Positions 13,471 through 18,282 of a stretch of 18,282 nt of DNA are shown in pieces (the stretch's first letter is position 1; each line of letters begins with the position of its first letter). The position numbers and the translations under genes are program-made. Source of the stretch: JAKFFN01 sp964444305. Lineage in GTDB: Bacteria > Sumerlaeota > Sumerlaeia > Sumerlaeales > Sumerlaeaceae. The stretch lies in the NCBI GenBank assembly GCA_964444305.1, contig CAYUGQ010000048.1, forward strand, positions 1 to 18,282, given 5' to 3'. The notes below the pieces were generated by a model. It saw only the letters and a program-made list of their open reading frames with translations. It was not told the origin of the DNA and made no database searches.

Positions 13471-14136
13471 ATGGGTCGCTACTTCGAAGAAAATTACTCA
13501 ATGCTGAAGCACAAGCTCTTGGAAATGGGAGCCCTTGTGCAACAGGTGGTTTCATCATCCATTGAAGCTCTCAACACCGGAAGCGCCGATATTGCCCGCG
13601 CCACCATCGAAGATGACGAGCGCGTAGACCGCCTCGAAGTCGAAATCGATGAACTTGTCCTGAAGCTCCTCGCCCTCCAGCAGCCCATGGCAATCGACCT
13701 GCGCTTCCTGATCACAGCCCTAAAAATTAACAACGACCTCGAACGCATGGGCGACCAGGCCGTTAACATCGCAGAAAACGTCCTCATAATTTCCGGCCCC
13801 CACCACCAGGACCGAATGAACACCTTCGTAAACTTCCAGAAAATGGAAGACGTCGTTCAGCAAATGGTCCAAGAAACCTTCGACGCATTCACCTCCGGTG
13901 ACGTCAACCTCGCCCGCACCGTCATCGAACGCGACGACACCGTAGACAACCTAAACAAAATCATCATCGAAAAGCTCGTCGATCACCTCCGCCACAACGC
14001 CGAAGACGCCGACGCCTGCGTCGCATTCCTGCTCATCACCCGTAACCTCGAACGCATAGGCGATCTCTGCACCAACATCGCCGAAGACGTAATTTACTAC
14101 GTAGAAGGTAAAGTTGTAAAACACACCCATGCCTGA
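13471..14136 (+). CDS. phoU: phosphate signalling regulator PhoU
   Basis: The 221-residue, all-helical protein is built from two homologous three-helix bundles, each with the PhoU metal-binding signature: NDLERMGDQAVNIAE (88-102) and RNLERIGDLCTNIAE (191-205). Length is normal. PhoU dampens phosphate uptake and signalling by coupling the Pst transporter to the PhoR/PhoB two-component system, at the inner face of the membrane. Neither pst nor phoBR is in the window, so this copy is separated from its usual partners, unless they lie elsewhere. The start ATG has only AGG seven bases before it. It overlaps mqnA by 8 bases, so the two are probably translationally coupled. Confidence 0.94.
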   Translation: MGRYFEENYSMLKHKLLEMGALVQQVVSSSIEALNTGSADIARATIEDDERVDRLEVEIDELVLKLLALQQPMAIDLRFLITALKINNDLERMGDQAVNIAENVLIISGPHHQDRMNTFVNFQKMEDVVQQMVQETFDAFTSGDVNLARTVIERDDTVDNLNKIIIEKLVDHLRHNAEDADACVAFLLITRNLERIGDLCTNIAEDVIYYVEGKVVKHTHA

Positions 14137-15004
14137 AACGCCGGCCAAAGCCGGATCAACAGACCCCCTCAAAAACGCCCCCGCCAACACGAAATTCGTC
14201 CTCGGCACAGTCCCATACCTCAACGTTCAGCCAAACATCTGGGCTATTAAACAAGGTCTCCTCGCCAGCGGCCAGGTCACAATTGTCCCCGACGTCCCCA
14301 GACGCCTCGCCGCCCGCCTCGCCACCGGAGAATTTGACTGCGCGATTGTCCCCGTCTTCGAATACTTTCGCCGACCCGATGACTACGCATACATCCCCGG
14401 ACCAGCCATAGCCGCCCGCGGCCCCGTCGCCAGCGTCCTACTGTTTTCTTCCGTCCCATGGCAACAAGTAAAAATCGTCTATCTCGACACTTCCAGCCTC
14501 ACCTCCGTTCATCTCTTCAAAGTTCTGGCCGCTGAGCACAATATGAACGTCAACTTCGTCAACGCCAGCCCGGACCAAATCCCCTGCCCCCTGCCCCCCG
14601 ATACCGGCTGGGTCGTCATCGGTGATCCCGCCCTCGCCCAAACCGGCAGACACCCCCACACTACAGACCTCGCAACAGAGTGGCGCGCCCTCACTGGTCT
14701 GCCCTTCGTCTTTGCCGCCTGGCTGGCCCGGCGCGATCTGAACAAGCCCGCCCTGGGAAACCTCCTCCGTCAGTCCCTCGAAATCGGACTTGCAAATCTT
14801 CCACGCGTGGCAAATGACAGTTCAAATCCATTCAACGTTTCCGCTGAATTCGCCCTCAAGTATTTTCGAGAAAACATCCACTATCACCTCGGCCCCCAAG
14901 AGCTTGATGGATGGCGTGAATTTGGCAAACTATGCTTCAAACATGGCCTGATTACAAAAGAACCCCAGTTGCGGGCACTCTCAGATCATGCAACAATAAA
15001 CTAA
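14129..15004 (+). CDS. mqnA: chorismate dehydratase MqnA (futalosine pathway of menaquinone synthesis)
   Basis: The 291-residue protein has the MqnA/MqnD fold resembling periplasmic binding proteins. It carries GTVPYLNVQP (26-35), FDCAIVPVFEYF (69-80), IGDPAL (164-169) and EWRALTGLPFVFAAW (184-198), a set that fits MqnA. The enzyme dehydrates chorismate to 3-enolpyruvylbenzoate, the first committed step of the futalosine route. The first 20 residues (Pro/Ala/Asn-rich) are an extension ahead of the core, and no internal ATG would remove them. The ATG overlaps the phoU stop (ATGCCTGA). No other mqn gene is in the window. MqnD is the main alternative assignment. Confidence 0.85.
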   Translation: MPETPAKAGSTDPLKNAPANTKFVLGTVPYLNVQPNIWAIKQGLLASGQVTIVPDVPRRLAARLATGEFDCAIVPVFEYFRRPDDYAYIPGPAIAARGPVASVLLFSSVPWQQVKIVYLDTSSLTSVHLFKVLAAEHNMNVNFVNASPDQIPCPLPPDTGWVVIGDPALAQTGRHPHTTDLATEWRALTGLPFVFAAWLARRDLNKPALGNLLRQSLEIGLANLPRVANDSSNPFNVSAEFALKYFRENIHYHLGPQELDGWREFGKLCFKHGLITKEPQLRALSDHATIN

Positions 15005-15010
15005 GTTAAC

Positions 15011-15015
15011 AGGAG
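15011..15015 (+). promoter_or_regulatory. Shine-Dalgarno supporting a TTG start at 15026
   Basis: AGGAG ends 10 bases before TTG 15026. Starting there yields the canonical nucleotidyltransferase N-terminus (MKAIIPVAGIGSRLRP); any later start would cut the nucleotide-binding motif. Confidence 0.75.
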
Positions 15016-15025
15016 CGGTTTCACA

Positions 15026-16030
15026 TTGAAAGCGATTATCCCGGTAGCAGGCATTGGATCAAGACTTCGACCCCACACTCACACACAGCCAAAGGTAATG
15101 CTGCCGGTAGCAGGCAAACCCATGCTGGCCCATATTCTCGACGAACTCGTAGAACTCGGGTTCGAAGAAGTCACCTTCATCATCGGCTACAAAGGTGAGA
15201 TGATCCGAGACTTCGTTCAGTCCAACTATACCTTCAAATCAAACTTCGTCGAACAGCCCGAAATGCGCGGCCTCGGCCACGCAATCTGGCTCGCTCGTCC
15301 CCATCACGACACCGACGAACCAGTCCTCATCGTCCTAGGAGACACCATCTTCAAAGCCGATCTGAAAAAAGTTTTTGAAAATCCCGAGTCCGCCCTCGGT
15401 GTCCACGAAGTGGATGACGGCCGACGCTTCGGCATCGTCGAACTCGACTCAAAACTTGAAGTAAAACGCCTCGTCGAAAAACCCGAAAACCCACCCACAA
15501 ACCTCGCCATCGTCGGCATTTATTACATCACCCAGCCCAAAAAGCTCTTCCAGGCCCTCGATGAAATCGTCGAGAAAAACGTAACCACCGCCGGCGAAAT
15601 CCAGCTCACCGATGCCCTTCAGATTATGCTCGACCAGGGCCTGCCCATGCGCACCTTCCTCATCGACGGCTGGTACGACTGCGGCAAACCTGAAACCATC
15701 CTCTCCACCAACCGCGACCTTCTCGACAAGCAGATGCTCGGCGCCAAAGACTACTCAAACATAGCCGACCGCTATCCCGAATGCGTCATTAAAATGCCCG
15801 TCGCAATCCACAAATCCGCCAAAATCGAAAACTGCATCGTCGGACCCCACGTCAGCATTTCTGCCGGAAGCATACTCAAAGACAGCATCGTCCGCGACAG
15901 CATCATCGGCGAAGAAGCCGAAGTAAGCTCCATCGTGCTCAACGGCTCCCTCATCAGCGACAAAGCTAAAGTCGTCGGGAATCAGGTCAACCTCAACGTC
16001 GGCGATTCCTCAGAAATCATCATGAGCTGA
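15026..16030 (+). CDS. sugar-phosphate nucleotidyltransferase with left-handed beta-helix tail
   Basis: The 334-residue protein opens with the nucleotidyltransferase signature (GIGSRLRP at 9-16, Lys23 in QPKVMLP). GLGHAIW, the metal-binding-type VLGDTIF and VEKPENPP follow, as in RmlA/GalU/GlmU-type enzymes. The last ~80 residues (IHKSAKIENCIVGPHVSISA, then DSIVRDSIIGEEAEVSSIVL) are hexapeptide repeats of a left-handed beta-helix. It should activate a sugar-1-phosphate with UTP, dTTP or another NTP for glycan synthesis. The long architecture resembles glucose-1-phosphate thymidylyltransferase long forms, but the substrate cannot be read from sequence alone. The start is TTG with AGGAG ten bases upstream. 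It follows mqnA by 21 bases and ends 26 bases from the convergent O-antigen ligase gene. Confidence 0.9.
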   Translation: MKAIIPVAGIGSRLRPHTHTQPKVMLPVAGKPMLAHILDELVELGFEEVTFIIGYKGEMIRDFVQSNYTFKSNFVEQPEMRGLGHAIWLARPHHDTDEPVLIVLGDTIFKADLKKVFENPESALGVHEVDDGRRFGIVELDSKLEVKRLVEKPENPPTNLAIVGIYYITQPKKLFQALDEIVEKNVTTAGEIQLTDALQIMLDQGLPMRTFLIDGWYDCGKPETILSTNRDLLDKQMLGAKDYSNIADRYPECVIKMPVAIHKSAKIENCIVGPHVSISAGSILKDSIVRDSIIGEEAEVSSIVLNGSLISDKAKVVGNQVNLNVGDSSEIIMS

Positions 16031-16056
16031 CAAACCCACCAATCCGGCACGCAATG

Positions 16057-18282
16057 TCACTCGACAGCACGCTCCAGTTCCACGGCAATATCCTCCAAAA
16101 CCGGATCCCCCGGATAATCCTCACGAATCCCCGGAAGAGCCTTCGCCAAAACTGACCACAAATTATTAGCAGCACAGAAACTCGCAAGGCGGCGAGCCTG
16201 GCCAATGGTCAGCTTGCCGCCTTTCGCATTAAGCTCCCCCGCCCATACAAGCCCCTGCTGCCGCTGCCCCATAAAGTAAACCGAGTAAATCGCAGACAGC
16301 CGCAGATAATCCAGCGATTCCTTCGCCGGCAATCCCCCCCCAAAACGCTCCCGGTGAACCCACGCCTGAATCACCAGCGCCTCCGGGTCATCCGGAACTT
16401 CCTCAAGACGAACCCCAGCCAATTTCCCCGCCAGCTCCAAATCCCCCGCCGCCGCCGCATACAACAGTTCCAACCTCCGCTTATCCTCATCATAAGGCGG
16501 CGAATCCGGCAAAGCTGCAATCGACGCCCGTCCCCCATCCAGATGCTCCCTCCGCCACCCGAGATACTCCTCTTCCCGATCCATATTATCAATTTCCCTC
16601 GGCGGCCACACCGCCCGGTAAAACGCCAGCCAGGCCCGCGCAGCATGAGCCGCCGGCACCTCCGGATGACTCTCAAACAACGACACCAGCGAAGCCTCCG
16701 CCGCCAGAATATCCCCTTCCTCCGCCAGCCCAATCGCCGGCAACACGATCAGCTCCCTTGACGAATACGGATCAATTTCAAAAAGCCGCGAAAGCGTCTC
16801 ATGCGACTCCCCCACCGTCCGCGTCGACTGCGCAAGCATATCCGAAAGTTCTCGCAGCGAATTCGCATCAGCCGAATTAAACTCCACCGCCGTCCTTAGC
16901 GCAGCAATCGCCTCCTTATACGCCCGGCTGTCCTCCGCCGCCACTTCATCCTTCTCCAGCTCCCACTGAACCCGCCACGCACGCCCAAGCAAATAATACG
17001 TAAAATGATAACGCAGCCCCCCGCTCGCCATCTGGTTGTCAATCACCGTAATCGCCGCCAGGCTGTCCCGCTCAATTTGGGCCCGCAACATAGCAGCCGC
17101 CGACGTCGCACCATCTTCAACTGCCAACTCATAATGCTGCAGCGCCAGACCCGCCCGGTTCACATAAGCCGTAGCCTGCCCCTCATAAGCTTCCCCATTA
17201 AAAACATTATTAACAACCGCCTCACGGAAATACCGCCGCGCCCGCTCCAGCAGTGAAAAGCGATGCGACACCGTCTGCCCCCGCGATCCGTAAAATTCAT
17301 CCAACATCCCCCGCCCGGCATTAAAATAAGTATCCGAAACCAGCGGCCGCCCCACCAGCGCAGAAACAGCCCATGGACTCCACGAAAACATCACCATCGT
17401 AATAACGAGAGACCCCGCCACAGGAACAAATCCCCCGCCCGCAACCGGCTCTTCCCTTTCAACCATGTCCTCCCCACCTGCGACAACACCAAATCCCTCA
17501 AACGACGCCACCTTCCGGCACATCACCGCCGAAATCAAAGTCACCATCGCCAACGGAGCCACATGCAGCGGAAAATCCACAGTCGCATGAACCATCACCC
17601 CCGCCACCGGAACAATCAGCGCCCACCAAAGCGCCACATTCTCCACCCGCTCAATCCGCCTCCGGCCCGCCAAAACCGCCCCAAAGAAAAACCACACACA
17701 TCCCCCCAGTAAAAACACACCCACCAGCCCCGTCTCCACCAGCGCCTGCAGATAATCATTATGCGCAAGGTCAGTCCGCTTCGTCGTAGTCCCCAGCCGC
17801 GTGTCCGGATGCTTCAAAAAATAATCCCCCTGCGCCTTCGGATACACCCACTCAAAGCTCCCGATCCCCGTCCCCAGCACCGCATGTTTCGGCACAATTT
17901 CCGACAAACTCACCACCAAAATCCGCAGCCGCGTTTCCCGCCGAAGCTGATCCAGGTTAAACACATGCCCCGTCAGTCGCTCCCCCAGGCTCACCGGCAA
18001 ACGCGCCAGCGGGTTCTTCTGCGGCGATGCCACCAATACCATCACCACAGCCCCCGCCGCCAGTACCACAAGACACACCTTCCCCAGCGTCACCCGCCGC
18101 CCCATCAGCCTCATCATCCACCACGGAAACCCCAAAACAATAAGCAATCCCAAAACCCAGACCGCACGGCTCTGCGCCGCAACAATCACCACCACAAACA
18201 AAACCACCGAAGTCCACGCCCGCCCCCGCCCCCCCCCCCCCCCGGGCGCCCCCCCCCCCAGCCCCCCACCCGCCCACGGCCA
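16057..18282 (-). CDS. O-antigen ligase-like membrane protein with C-terminal TPR domain, 5' end outside the window
   Basis: The frame is open from the stop at 16057 to the right edge. Numbered from a GTG at 18207, 716 residues are visible. Membrane helices at about 2-30, 42-60, 160-180 and 192-230 frame a periplasmic loop. That loop contains LGTGIGSFEWVYPKAQGDYF and AHNDYLQALVETG (148-160), the Wzy_C/O-antigen ligase signature. A further hydrophobic segment lies near 270-290, and the last ~400 residues are helical, TPR-like repeats (RARRYFREAVVNNVFNGEAY, IAALRTAVEFNSADANSLRE). Relatives polymerise or transfer surface glycans. Codons upstream of 18207 first encode a plausible membrane segment (GRAWTSVVL) but then become almost pure glycine from the poly-C tract, so the true N-terminus is not visible and GTG 18207 is probably internal. 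Confidence 0.82.
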   Translation of the reverse strand, partial: WPWAGGGLGGGAPGGGGGRGRAWTSVVLFVVVIVAAQSRAVWVLGLLIVLGFPWWMMRLMGRRVTLGKVCLVVLAAGAVVMVLVASPQKNPLARLPVSLGERLTGHVFNLDQLRRETRLRILVVSLSEIVPKHAVLGTGIGSFEWVYPKAQGDYFLKHPDTRLGTTTKRTDLAHNDYLQALVETGLVGVFLLGGCVWFFFGAVLAGRRRIERVENVALWWALIVPVAGVMVHATVDFPLHVAPLAMVTLISAVMCRKVASFEGFGVVAGGEDMVEREEPVAGGGFVPVAGSLVITMVMFSWSPWAVSALVGRPLVSDTYFNAGRGMLDEFYGSRGQTVSHRFSLLERARRYFREAVVNNVFNGEAYEGQATAYVNRAGLALQHYELAVEDGATSAAAMLRAQIERDSLAAITVIDNQMASGGLRYHFTYYLLGRAWRVQWELEKDEVAAEDSRAYKEAIAALRTAVEFNSADANSLRELSDMLAQSTRTVGESHETLSRLFEIDPYSSRELIVLPAIGLAEEGDILAAEASLVSLFESHPEVPAAHAARAWLAFYRAVWPPREIDNMDREEEYLGWRREHLDGGRASIAALPDSPPYDEDKRRLELLYAAAAGDLELAGKLAGVRLEEVPDDPEALVIQAWVHRERFGGGLPAKESLDYLRLSAIYSVYFMGQRQQGLVWAGELNAKGGKLTIGQARRLASFCAANNLWSVLAKALPGIREDYPGDPVLEDIAVELERAVE
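18221..18282. repeat. poly-C low-complexity stretch at the right edge
   Basis: The last 62 bases are nearly all C and G on the plus strand, with C runs of 15 (18229-18243) and 11 (18249-18259). On the minus strand they would encode mostly glycine. This is unlike the rest of the window and looks like sequencing or assembly noise at a contig end. Confidence 0.7.

Overview
The window is 18.3 kb of gene-dense bacterial chromosome: fifteen protein genes, seven on the minus strand and eight on the plus strand, with no gap over 200 bases. I see no tRNA, rRNA, CRISPR array, transposase, integrase or phage gene. The content is core metabolism, envelope and housekeeping: arginine synthesis (argG), menaquinone synthesis by the futalosine route (mqnA), RecX, a DEAD-box RNA helicase, TatD, PhoU, a sugar-phosphate nucleotidyltransferase and an O-antigen ligase-like protein. 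A free-standing GspG-type pseudopilin C-domain, a giant AsmA-like protein, MqnA and a ligase with a tetratricopeptide tail together suggest a Gram-negative, possibly of the PVC group (Verrucomicrobiota or relatives). The phylum is a guess; a diderm envelope is better supported.

Layout. 1-834: the start of a DUF255 thioredoxin-like protein (minus) diverges from a secreted Gln-rich protein carrying a GspG-like domain (plus). 844-4332: a 1162-residue AsmA-like protein (minus), divergent from recX (4476-5120, plus). 5267-8223: argG and, 5 bases after its stop, an asparagine-synthetase-like gene. That second frame is clearly coding but has no ATG, GTG or TTG in its first 92 codons, and a terminator-like hairpin lies inside its 5' part. 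8237-10453: a DEAD-box helicase preceded by a TetR-type regulator (both minus). The regulator diverges from a secreted Met/Gly/Pro-rich protein (10636-11463, plus) across a spacer with inverted repeats and a good -10 box. 11490-13314: tatD and a secreted esterase (minus), separated by a structured GC-rich inverted repeat. 13471-16030: a compact operon phoU-mqnA-nucleotidyltransferase (8-base overlap, then a 21-base gap). 16057 to the right end: an O-antigen ligase/TPR protein (minus), running off the window through an abnormal poly-C stretch.

The plus strand is C-rich over G whichever strand is coding: plus genes prefer C-ending codons and minus genes G-rich ones. This points to replication-strand skew, with the plus strand as the lagging strand.

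I found no convincing novel multi-gene system. The points most worth a second look are the missing start codon with a hairpin in the argG-downstream gene, the tandem pair of PP-loop ATP-pyrophosphatases, the soluble pseudopilin-like domain, the TetR/Met-rich divergent pair with candidate operators, and the phoU-mqnA-nucleotidyltransferase grouping.
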